DNA from: Coenobita brevimanus
Lineage: Eukaryota > Arthropoda > Malacostraca > Decapoda > Coenobitidae
DNA: 64,000 bases
Assembly: GCA_032717465.1 (NCBI GenBank)
Contig: CM064690.1
Location: 8,948,593 to 9,012,592 of the forward strand
Direction of reading: 5' to 3'
The notes beneath the pieces were generated by a model, which ran no database searches, had not been told where the DNA came from, and worked only from the letters and a program-made list of their open reading frames with translations. Below, in pieces: positions 46,410-56,518 of the stretch. Both the position numbers and the translations under genes were made by a program. Positions within the stretch are counted from its first letter, which is position 1; the number at the start of each line of letters is the position of its first letter.

Positions 46410-47045
46410 TGGTTGGGGGAAAACAGATCTACTAGGGATGAGTTCTGTGCCGTTAGATCCATGGTTAGAATAAGTCCAAATGGGAAAGTTGCTCCATGAG
46501 GGACACGTCCTCGGGGAAAATGAGCCCAAGGAGGAACATAGGTCCATTGAGTAAGAAGGGTCCATGGAGGAAATAGGTCCACGTGAGAAAGTAGATCCAC
46601 GTGGAGATTTACTGCCACATGGTGTGAGAAATAATTCCTAGGGTGAAATTAGGTCCATGAAGAATATAGGTATTTTATATCAAGGGGAAAATGGGTTCAG
46701 AAAATGCAGATCCATGATGGGCATAGGTCTTTCATGGGAAAATTAGTCCATGTATTAAAAATAGATCCATGCTGGAAAATGGTCTCATAGAGGGAAATGG
46801 GTCGATGGAGGAAAATTGGTGCAGAGAAAAGTATTTGAGAGTATGATGTGTAGGAACGAAACAAGTCCATGGGGTAAGAAAAAAATCCACGCAGAGTACA
46901 ACTGTTGGGAAAATCAGTCTATGGGGAAATGGATCGAAAGAGGACAATTGGTGTACTGTATGAGGGAAAATTGGTTCAAGAGGGAAATAGGTTCATGACG
47001 AAAAATGTTTCCAAGTGTGAATATAGGTACATGAGGGACATTGGT
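46410..47045 (+). repeat. Decayed minisatellite with GGTCCATG core
   Basis: Twenty or more occurrences of a unit near AAATAGGTCCATGGAGG(A), spaced 20 to 26 bases (examples at 46541, 46559, 46575, 46651, 46708, 46765, 47026). Highly diverged. Open frames across it are fortuitous. Confidence 0.7.
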
Positions 47046-47827
47046 TCAGTGGCTGAATTCGGGCTTATATGTTGGTATTTCTTAAATATCAGCATAGTTT
47101 ACATTAATGACGTACTAAGTAATACTGAGATGCATGTGGACAACGAAAATCATTAAGGAAAAAGCGCTACCAACTACAGGTATTAAGGGTACGACTCTTG
47201 TGTCTGTATTTTCTTTATCTTGGGATATTTCGTAGCACCTCTTCATTTGTGGTATGCTTGCTCACGTTCTTTTGTGTATTATTCATATCATCATATTCTC
47301 GGAAGTTGCCGTGCTTCCATCAGTAACGTACTCGCCCCTCGATCTGCGCACCCACAGTCTAAGATTCAAACCTAAACCACGACAGACAGTTTAAATAGGC
47401 AAATAGGCACTGGTGCCATGCTCTTTCATGCTTATGTTCACACCCAATCATTTCTACACAGACTCTAACACACACAAACTTACCTGTTAAAATACTTCGA
47501 CTTTTACATGTACAACTCTTCCCACAGACAGTCTTTCCCCATTCATCTCTCGCCAGCATGGGGATGGGCTAATTCTGGCTATCACTCAACCTCCGAGGAT
47601 AAGATCCGATCCTGCAATGAACCAAATATGAACTCATACACCGAGACAGATTCCCGAATATTGACACAGTTTGTATCAGTAAAATAGAGGATACAGTGAT
47701 GTAATATGTAGTATAACTCGCACAGGAAACGAGATCTATGTCACCGTGAATATAGTAATTCTGTATACCGTCTCTATAACCTCTGATGATCTATGGGTAA
47801 ATGTTGACTCTTGCAGTCTTTGAATTG

Positions 47828-47866
<39 letters not shown>

Positions 47867-47985
47867 CAGAAGGGACAAACATAGGACAGAAATAAACAAT
47901 ACTCAAGAAGACCATCACTCGTTCAACCCTACACCATCATTACAACAAATCAGTGAGCGTTGAAACAGCTGTTATTACCCCGACA
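47046..47985. other. Unassigned DNA with a GA array
   Basis: GA array at 47830-47864. Nothing else recognised. If the exon at 47992 is real, this is intron. Confidence 0.5.
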
Positions 47986-47991
47986 ACTTAC

Positions 47992-48143
47992 CATCATGTG
48001 TGTTATTATATGGTCTGGTGTCCCTGAGGGAAGGTCTCCATTATCTTCATTGAGAGCAGCTGGCCCAGGAAAAGTGACCATAACAGCGCAGGAGCCGTGT
48101 TTATGAACTAAACCAAGGTTAACACCGTCAGTACGGCGATTCT
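47992..48143 (-). CDS. Candidate internal exon, product unknown
   Basis: The minus-strand open stretch encodes RRTDGVNLGLVHKHGSC, then AVMVTFPGPAALNEDNGDLP and SGTPDHIITHMM, directly followed by a perfect splice donor GTAAGT (47986-47991 reversed). Composition is protein-like and free of simple repeats. The upstream border is uncertain: in-frame TAA is at about 48154-48156, and AG acceptors near 48143-48155 lack a good pyrimidine tract. I do not recognise the protein. It could instead be part of an uncharacterised dispersed repeat. Confidence 0.35.
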
Positions 48144-48199
48144 TTTTTAGCACTTATCCTGCCTATTCACGATTTCATTCAACTTGATAGAGCTCAATA

Positions 48200-48330
48200 G
48201 AAGGGAAGGGGTAATTGAGGCCATATCTAACTTCTCCAGGTCCAGATGTTTATCCCAAGCTGAATAAAATTGTCTGGAGATGGCAAGGTTAAATTGTAGA
48301 ATACCGGTACTTCATCGTTGTGAACGGGAT
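48200..48330 (+). repeat. Dispersed repeat X copy
   Basis: CTTCTCCAGGTCCAGATG, AGCTGAATAAAATTGTCTGG, AGATGGCAAGGTTAAA. Confidence 0.55.
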
Positions 48331-48794
48331 AAGTTGTGCTTAAAATTGCTTCTATATACGTTTGTATGCACATATACAACAAACGAAACATTAGAGTGAC
48401 TTTAAAGTGACAAAATTAAAACAAACAAAATCTATCATAACAGCACACAGCATGAGGTAATTATTTTTTTCTGGAAACTTGTCAACTTTCTTCTAAATAC
48501 CAATTATATAATGAGAGATTAAGCAGGAGAGTAAGGTGGATGGGTGAGGAGAAGAGAGAGACCGAGGATGAGATGAAATCAGGGGGAGGACTGCTTTATG
48601 GGTGAGGGGTGTCTGAAATAGAGGAGAGAAGGCAGCCGGATGGCGAAATACAGAATGGCATGGAGGCGATACATTTGTAGCAAATCCCTTCCAACATTAA
48701 GGCGTCTGACAATAGTTAGAAAGGTCGCCATACATGAAGGTTGCTACCTTCATGTATGGCGACACCATTTTATATTTACTCTTACTGTGTTTAG

Positions 48795-48985
48795 GGTGCT
48801 GGGGAGGCACGCCTTCATGCGGGGGCACTGCTCCACTGCCAGGTTGTATAAACATCTCTCACCTTTCTCCCTATCACCCGAAAAGAGGATGGTGGACTAC
48901 AGGAGAAGGGCAACTTCAGCCTGTAGTGCACTGGGTTCATGTTCAAATGAGTCTGAAGCCGCAACAACAACATCAGCAAGAATCG
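48795..48985 (+). mobile_element. (CAA)-tailed retroposon family, copy 2
   Basis: GTGCTGGGGAGGCACGCCTT, CCCTATCACCCGAAAAGAGG, ATGGTGGACTACAGGAGAAG, TGAAGCCGCAACAACAACAT. Upstream at 48725-48765 a short inverted repeat (GCCATACATGAAGGT and ACCTTCATGTATGGC) forms a tight hairpin. Confidence 0.65.
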
Positions 48986-50704
48986 TGTTCACACAGTTTT
49001 GTGGAAGTCTGGCAGTGAAGGGTTAGAAAGAACCTCAATTAACCATTTCCGAATGCATGTCCCTTAATTTAACCAAAATCTTCTGTTGTCAGGATGAATA
49101 CGATGAAAAAGACATTGTGGTATTGGTGTTTCCCAGGCTTTAATTGATGTGAGCTAAGGAGGCTCCCTAACTTTTATTCCTTAGCCTACCTGTTTATTTC
49201 TACAGGTAGCTCCTTCATAATCCTATATATGATATTTATGGAATCTTTGTTCGTAATACTGAGACGTATGAGAATAATAAGATGCAGAATGCAAAAAAGA
49301 AAAAAAAATCTTTAAGGAAAGGGTACTAGAAAGCCTCTATGATGGCGAGCATACCACCCTAAGACCTCGTCTGATGGAAGTAAAAATACTTTAGGGAAGA
49401 CCACCTGATAATGTAAGGGTTAATGGAAGCTGTTTCTAACTCCCGCATATATAGTGTCCCCTCACCTACAAAAACTCACCTGGTGGTAGTAATACTAAAC
49501 AACAATAAGAGGCATCGTGTTAAAGTTGCTGAGCCACTCAATATTTTTGTTGCTGGGTCGTATTCTGCATGGCTTGAAAGATTTTGTAACACATTGTCCT
49601 TGACGATTTATTTTAAATACTGCACCTCTATAGTACTTTGTGAGTTATTATTGCAATGTGTCGAAATTAAAGGGAAATAAATAACTCACAAATGAATGTT
49701 CAGTATAATGATCAAAATAAACCAATAAGAAAGAGGTGTTCCGGTAGCAGCCGTGTTGGAGAGTAAATAAAAACGATACTACGCGAAACACTGAGAACGG
49801 AATAATAATATATGCTTTGTCCGTTTTTATTACCAATCTTAAATTCGCGTCAGCATGAATCACTCCCAATTTGCGTAATAACTACTTCCAGAACGCTCAT
49901 ACCTTTTGGGGACTTAGTATTAATTGGCAAATGAACTGTTTCTGCTAACTGGGCTTTCATAAATCCAATCCTGACCCAAGTGCGCTACAGTCTTCTTTTT
50001 TAGTACCTAGGCAGGAGATTGCCAACAATTATACAGGACAAGCATTAAGTTAGTGAGCACCGTCCATACTGGTAAAAATGCAACCCTTTGACATGGTAGG
50101 ACTTTTTGGTGCTGAACAATATCGCTGGTGCTAACCAGAACACCAATATTGTGTCTACGTTGTGGAAGTTATTATGTTTGTAGTACGTCCTTTACATCCC
50201 ATCTTTAGGTGGGTGTGAGATTCATAATGATGATCATGATGATGATCATGATCATGAGGACGACTACGATCGGTTCAGCTTGCTGAATTAAATTGCATAA
50301 GTTACTACGAAAGAATAATCTCATTTTAAATGTTACAGTGGACAGGACAACATGGCGTGATAACTGCCAAACACACACTCCCCAGCTAACAAGGAAAGCA
50401 CCCTAAATGTTCTGATGCCTGACTTCAGTCAGGAGTTATGCATATTTGCAGTTCGGTCCGGTGATGTAATTTTCATTTTACTAATGCTAAAGCCAAATGA
50501 TTCAGTTCATCTTACTGGTGATTTTGCAACTGGAGGAGTTACACGTCGATGCAGCCTTCATTAACCCTTTCACTACGGAAGGTCTCTTTTAAGCTGAAAA
50601 GATACTCGGGAAATGGTAACAATAAAGGTGTCACTGAATTCTAGAGCTTAAATAAACATAGCACAGCAATCCCGATTTTGATTTCTTGTGTTGCTAAATG
50701 CCTC
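48986..50704. other. Unassigned DNA
   Basis: 1.7 kb with no gene or element recognised. Short ATGATGATCATG repeats at 50225-50258 resemble the (GAT)n tails of retroposons here. TTAACCCTTTCACTACGG at about 50572 resembles a lone piggyBac-type end without a partner. Confidence 0.45.
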
Positions 50705-50706
50705 AT

Positions 50707-50897
50707 ATTTTAGTGGCCAGCATAACTCAGTGCCAGCACTCGCGCTTTATGACCGTAGGGTTGGCATTTCGAGCCCGCACCAGGGTAGCATATTTCTGAT
50801 GAGAGATGTAGCGGTCTTTCCAAGAATCTCTCCTTGCCCTGCAGAGCTATTTGGTTCATTGGTCCTAGCTCTGGGGATTTTTTTTTTTTTTTTTTTA
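50707..50897 (+). mobile_element. tRNA-derived SINE (family 4)
   Basis: Head AGCATAACTCAGTGCCAGCA (A-box-like) and TTGGCATTTCGAGCCCGCAC (B-box-like) at tRNA spacing, then a body of about 110 bases and a T run at 50878-50896. The single copy in this window weakens the call. Confidence 0.5.
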
Positions 50898-51154
50898 AGC
50901 CTGCCAGCTTGATATCTGATTTTCTTTTTTCTTTTTTTTTGTCCACAAACGCATTTGCAAACTGAGGTAAACACCGTGCGTACATAATGTTTTGCCGAAG
51001 GGATACAAATGGAAATGGGTCTGGTGTTCAGCACTGTAGACGGTTTGTTTTGGTGTTCCGGTGTAACATGCACCATATTCGTATATGCAAAAAGTACCCA
51101 TGAACTAAAGTATCCTAAGTGACATCCCTGGTCCTTGGACGTAATTATAATATA

Positions 51155-51158
51155 AATG

Positions 51159-51189
<31 letters not shown>

Positions 51190-51190
51190 G
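51155..51190. repeat. Poly(T) run
   Basis: About 28 Ts (51162-51189). Confidence 0.9.
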
Positions 51191-51339
51191 ACGTAGGCAA
51201 AGGGACAGTTTGATTTCAGCGCACAAACTGTCTTTTATGTATCAAGAGAAGTCATCTGTTTTGTGGCATATGTCCAGAGACAGAGATGTGTTGGATTGAT
51301 TCCTTTGAGCATATACGAATTTCGTGTGTATGTGTGTGA

Positions 51340-51510
51340 GTCTTTATGCACAAAATACTCTCTACCATATCTCCATAGTTAGGTATAGGGAATTTTCTGC
51401 ACGAGGTTCAGTGTCCACATGCGAACTTAGTGCGCGTGATCCTGTGCACAAAGTACGCTTTACCATATCCCCACATTTAAGTGAAGGAACTCTGTGCACA
51501 TGCAGAGTTG
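51340..51510 (+). repeat. Imperfect tandem pair, about 98 bp
   Basis: TGCACAAAATACTCTCTACC and TGCACAAAGTACGCTTTACC head two units that both continue ATATC(T/C)CCA(T/C)A and end near CTGTGCAC or CTGCACGA. They lie inside a 145-codon frame (51324-51761) whose peptide I do not recognise. Confidence 0.6.
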
Positions 51511-51971
51511 ATGCATGTAACACTGGAAGTCAGCCAGTCCTACGGCCTGAATACTTTAGTTGCGAGGTATGCATGAGTCTTCATGGTCACTATTCTGTTT
51601 GTTTTCCTCTGACGGAATTACGCCACTCTCACTGCCTGAATAGAAATTACGGTGGCTGCAATAAACTCAACGAGCTTTGTTCTGGGATAAGAATGAATTT
51701 CCTTGATTTACAGTCATATCTAGCCTCCAGTCACACTACAGTTGGCCAACAATCGAGTTGAAAGTAGTTAGTGTCTTCGTTAGCTTAGAAAAATGTTGTG
51801 TAGTTATTTTAATCAAATGGAAAATGTATAATTTTAGTCTGATATATAATTGTCATGAGAACGGGCTTGCAAACACTGAAGAGGAGAATAAAGACAAGGA
51901 GCAGATGGAAGGATAGTGTGGTAGAGTGGTAGAGGGGTGTATAAATGCATATCTCTCTCTCTCTCTCTCTA

Positions 51972-52366
51972 TCATATCATCTTATCAGTCGTTTGAGTGT
52001 CCACTGCAGGACCGGCCTATCCCAACAGAAGTGGGGACGATACAGCCAATGTATCTCTACCAAGTGACTTAGGCTGTCTGGTAGAGATTGTACGTAGGGT
52101 GTGAAGTGCTTGTAAGTGTAATAGTTATGTTGGAGTGGCTTTGGATGTATGTGTAGTCTGTGAACCAAGCGTAACCGGCCCGAGCAAGCCGATTGGGTGC
52201 AAGCATACTTTACCGTATGCGACACTGGTTCAACCACAGCACCCCTTGTGTCCGCCAATGCAGTACGTGGCCAGAAGAACGCTCCCAAAGTTTATTACCC
52301 TGGCGGGGCGCGAATCCTCGTTCTTCAGTATACGAAAACGCACTTTACCACTGTACCACAGAGGCT

Positions 52367-52369
<3 letters not shown>
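51972..52369 (-). mobile_element. tRNA-derived SINE (family 3), copy 2
   Basis: Full-length partner of 11319-11718, reversed. The head on the minus strand is GTGGTACAGTGGTAAAGTGC with B-box GGATTCGCGCCCC. The 103-codon sense frame is open here too (51977-52288). The 5' side abuts an AT array, the 3' side a CT array. Confidence 0.8.

Positions 52370-52460
<91 letters not shown>
52370..52460. repeat. Compound (AT)n, (GT)n, (GA)n
   Basis: AT 52370-52406, GT 52407-52424, GA 52425-52460. Confidence 0.95.
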
Positions 52461-52462
<2 letters not shown>

Positions 52463-52892
52463 GCTTCAGGACCCAGGTATTAAGGTCATTAGACGTTTCT
52501 ACGACTGATTTAAAGTAAAAAAATAATGCATCATCACACGTCTATCTCAACCATTATGAAACTAGAAGTACTGATGACCACATGGACAAATTATGCCAAA
52601 CAGTAAATTACATTATGCTAATTTATGCTATATTGTCCGTTACATTTTATACATACCTTTAACGCATTTGACAAATCTAATTAGGAATACAAAATGCATA
52701 CCAGGTATGCTATAGCCATATACATTTTACGTAACGTGCACAGTACGTGCATAATAATTGTACAAAATTTTTGAAGAGTAAAATCTGGCGTACCAATTTA
52801 AAAAATTAATCCGCTTGATCCCAAGCGTCAAATATATTTAACTGATGGCCCAGTAAGATGAGTACTCTACATGTTAATCATTAACTGAATAT

Positions 52893-52895
<3 letters not shown>
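52461..52895. other. Unassigned AT-rich DNA
   Basis: Nothing recognised. Confidence 0.5.
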
Positions 52896-52970
<75 letters not shown>

Positions 52971-52973
52971 TCA

Positions 52974-53045
<72 letters not shown>
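52896..53045. repeat. Compound (TA)n, (TC)n, (TA)n
   Basis: TA 52896-52969, TC 52974-53018, TA 53019-53045. Confidence 0.95.
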
Positions 53046-53113
53046 GGATAATTTGAGGTGTTCCTTGCATTTCATTGATATTGTTCTGACTCAGCCATGG
53101 GGAATATCTTTGC

Positions 53114-54517
53114 TACCGCAAACTGACTTAGGACCTCCCCCTACAAAGTATTAAAAAACACAGAAATCATAGTATATAACAATGTTTGTTCATGAAATGC
53201 CATTCATTAATATGAAATAATGTTTCCCTTGTTTTTCAAGTCCAATTGGATGCGTTTTGGCATGGAATCACTTAGATCTTTCAAGTAATCAAAGGATATT
53301 TCTTTGCACCAAACATTTGTCAGTTCGGTCTTGAGGTTGTCCAGATTGGGTGTCTTCTTCTCTGGCATGATTTTCTTCATCTTTATCCAGTAGTTTTCTA
53401 TTGGATTTAGATCCGGACTGTTGCCAGGCCAGTCGAGGACCTCAATCTGATTATCCTGAAGCCATTTTGTCACCTTTCTTGACTTGTGACATGGAGCTGA
53501 ATCGTGCATGAAAAAGTCACACCCATAAATAGCAAAAAAGTTTAACAAATGATCTTTCAGAACTTGAATGTACCGGCCACAATTCATCAAGTTCTTAGAA
53601 AGAAAGTAAAGGCCTCCCCCTCCCATTTCACCTGAGAAACACCCCCATACCATGACTGATTGTGGGTGCTTAACAGTCGGCACCGTGTAAACAGGGTCAT
53701 ATCGACTACGGGAGGCAGGGAGACGAACCTTGGCAGAAAGCACCTGGAACATTTGAAATGTGCTTTCATTGGAAAACATAACTTTTCTCCACTCATCTGA
53801 TGTCCAGTGTGCATACCTCTTGGCAAACTGAATGCACTTCTTCTTCATGTAGTCAGTGAGAAGCGGTTTGTTGGCTGCGGTGCGGCTTGGCAAACCCAGC
53901 TCCTTCTGCAAGCGGTGTTGGATAGTTTGAATTGAGACGTCTTGTAACAGCTGGGGACGCATTCTCTTCAATTATCCTGCTGTCAGTTGGGTATTCTTGA
54001 TTACTTCCCTCTTCAGAAGCGTATCTGTACCTCTGGAAGTCGTCCTCTTCTTTCCACTGCCATGTTTGTGCTCTTGTACATTATCAGGTGGCAGGCTACA
54101 CGCCGCAGCAAGAATCTTCATGATTGTCGACTCCGCGCGTCAAGTACGTTTACAAATCGTGTTGATAGTGATGCTATCCTGCCTCCATGCAATGATACAG
54201 ACCATCTCATCCCTTGAGCAGTACTTTACAAGCATGACAACTCGACTCTAGGAAAATGACAGGGCAAACAGTAATGAATACGAAAAAAGAAGGAGGTGCA
54301 AGCTCAGAGCGATGGGAAAACATACTCCCACTCTCGCTTCTGGGCAAGCACTGACGTGCTGAGTGTTTCACCACCTACCGCCAACACCAGAGGAGTTACC
54401 AGTTACTTCTTGCCCAAAAAATTCACTTGGTAGAGGTGGAAACACAGAACAAAGACAGACAACTCTCCCATAGCAATTCTGCGTGTGTAGGTCCTAAGTC
54501 AATTTGCGGTGGGTGTA
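53114..54517 (-). mobile_element. Tc1/mariner-type transposon
   Basis: Inverted ends: left ACCGCAAACTGACTTAGGAC (53115 on) and reverse complement of the right end ACCGCAAATTGACTTAGGAC (54492-54511). The right end probably extends to TA at 54516-54517; the left outermost bases are mutated. About 1.4 kb, the normal size for Tc1 elements with one transposase gene. Confidence 0.88.
53207..54235 (-). pseudogene. Tc1-like transposase with stops and a changed catalytic site
   Basis: One continuous frame of about 343 codons with two internal stops (TGA near 54154-54156, TAA near 53970-53972), matching the usual Tc1 length of about 340. The N-terminal helix-turn-helix part includes YCSRDEMVCIIAWRQDSITI. 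The DDE core: FSNEST (the first catalytic Asp is normally FSDEST, here Asn), FMHDSAPCHKS (second Asp) and GNSPDLNPIENYW (final Glu, 34 residues after the second Asp). The stops and the Asp-to-Asn change argue that this copy is inactive. Confidence 0.9.
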
Positions 54518-54596
54518 ATTATTAAGTCATGATTTCCCCATTGCTGTACATCCAGCATTACTGTTTCACTTCTACAAGATACAGACCTTTTGTACT

Positions 54597-54705
54597 GTTA
54601 AGGTGTTATTGAAGGCAAGGTGTTAATAATGTCAATGTGTTAACGATGTTAAGATGTTAATGATGTCAGGATGTTAATTAGGCCATGCTGTTAATGGTGT
54701 CAAAG
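54597..54705 (+). repeat. Short tandem repeat, about 18 bp unit
   Basis: Six degenerate units of the type GGTGTTAATGATGTCAA. Confidence 0.7.
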
Positions 54706-54959
54706 TGTTTGTTAGAGAGTAGACTGTAGCACCAGTCGAGCAGGGCAGTACTCCCAAAGTGGATAGAAAGCTCATGATAGAGAGAGCTGGAGCTCCCATT
54801 TCATCAGCCCTTGGGACTAACTTTTGACCATCCCCCTTTGCTGAACTTTTCCAGTGTTTCAGCAACAAAGAGAGAAGGCCAGCATCCTCTCCAGTACAAG
54901 CTCCTCTAATTGTCAACACCAAACTACATGCACATTACATACTACACTTCCTATTCAAA

Positions 54960-56514
54960 TTTTTAAACAAATTGCACCTATTAATCAAGCCCCGGAGTGC
55001 CCAAGAGGGTGATGACCATCAAAGCCCCACCATCTTCCCCTCTCCCAGTGAGATGCTTGGAACCACTGGTTGACTCACTCGTTCATTTCTGCAACATTCG
55101 CGGCCTTACGTCTAACTTCCACTATTGAGCACCACTTATTCTCCTCTATACCTCATCTTCTCTTCCTATTTTGAGACTCAGCTGTCTGATGAAACTGATA
55201 GCAAACCCTTTTCTGTATCCCCCTACGTTCTCTATGCTCATTTCAAAGCCAGAGGTGGCTGATGTGTATATGTACACACCGACATATCTTGCTCTTGTGT
55301 TCCTGAACTTGAATCTTTTGAATTCTCTAGTTTCTGGCTTCGGCTTTACTGACATTCCCTGACTAAATAGATCTGTGCTGTTTACTTATCCCCTAATTCT
55401 ACTATGAAAAATTATTCGACTGTCTTAATTCTAAGATGGAACTCAATCTATCAATCTCACCTTTTTCTGAAATCTCCATTCTAGGAGATTTCAATATTCA
55501 CCACCACCTTTGGCTTGCCTCTCCTTTCACTGATCCACCTGATGAAAAAAAAAAAAAAACATCTTTTCTATCCTTAATTGACTAGGGCACATTGTTCGGC
55601 AACCTGCTCGTATCCCTGAAGGCCTTGGAAAGAATTCCAACATACATGACCTCTTTCTTATGACCAATCCTTCTGCTTATGCTGTTAATCTTTTATCTCT
55701 GTTGGGCTCCTCCAATCACAACCTTATCACCTTAACATGTCCTATCACTCCAGTAAAGCCTGTGGACCCCCCCAAGAATCATCAGTTGTGGCACTTTGGA
55801 GCTGCTGATTGAGAGGCCCTCAGGCAGTACTTCTTTGATTTTCCTTGGAATGATTATTGCATCCATGCCGAGAGCCATCTGAGTGTGCCTTGCGCATTAT
55901 GGAGGTTATTCTTTCGGGCATGGAAACATATTTTCCTTATTCGTACCCTTTAACTAAAGCAAAAAATAACCTTCGTTTAATCACACCAGTTCCAGTGCTG
56001 TCCACAACAAGGAGAAGGCCTACAAAAGTTACCAGAGCCAACTCACTCCTGAATATCATCCATTGAATGTTTCTGGCAGGAATCGTGCTTACAGTATTCT
56101 GTTCCTCACTCTGTTAAAAATAATTTCATTCATACTAAATGCACTGAACTCTCCAACTGAATTTTTCCCACTCCTTCTGGCTCCTTACCAAAACCTCCTC
56201 TAACAACTTTACTTATCATCCTCCCCTCCCCTTTTTCCACGCTGATGGCTCTGTAGCTATTTCTTCTACTGATGAAGCAGAATTCTTTGCTCAGACTTTC
56301 TCCTCCAATTCCACCTTAGACGCTTCTGGTGCTGTTCCTCCACCATGTCCCTCCCTCTTATTTCCTCATGGCTAACTTTGAAATTTCTTCAGTTGATGTA
56401 TTTTCTGCCATCACTAGCCTCAATACTATTGTCTGTCAACTAGTACCTTTCCTTCCTACTGGAAGTGTGCTGTCATTCAGCCTATCCCAAAGAAGTATGA
56501 CCATTCCCAGCCCT
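54960..56514 (+). pseudogene. Jockey-like LINE (family J), endonuclease to early RT, 5' part
   Basis: In order, across several frames: MTIKAPPSSPLPVRCLEPLV, NIRGLTSNFH, the endonuclease box ISILGDFNIHHHLWLASPF, NIHDLFLMTNPSAYAVNLLS, LLGSSNHNLITLTCP (normally SDHN, here SNHN), the PVKPVDPPK linker, and the RT start CWKCAVIQPIPKKYDHSQPF. The RT is cut at a TTAA by the piggyBac element and resumes at 60619 with NYHPVALTSCTSKVFGPVHN. Many stops: an old copy. Same family as 29005-30125. Confidence 0.8.
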
Positions 56515-56518
56515 TTAA

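Noticed and set aside
50010..50090. Third copy of SINE family 2 (CACCGTCCATACTG, reversed)
   Set aside because: Only a 14-base match; neighbouring words do not follow in order.
50572..50600. TTAACCCTTTCACTACGG as a piggyBac end
   Set aside because: No inverted partner in the window; one short match is not enough.
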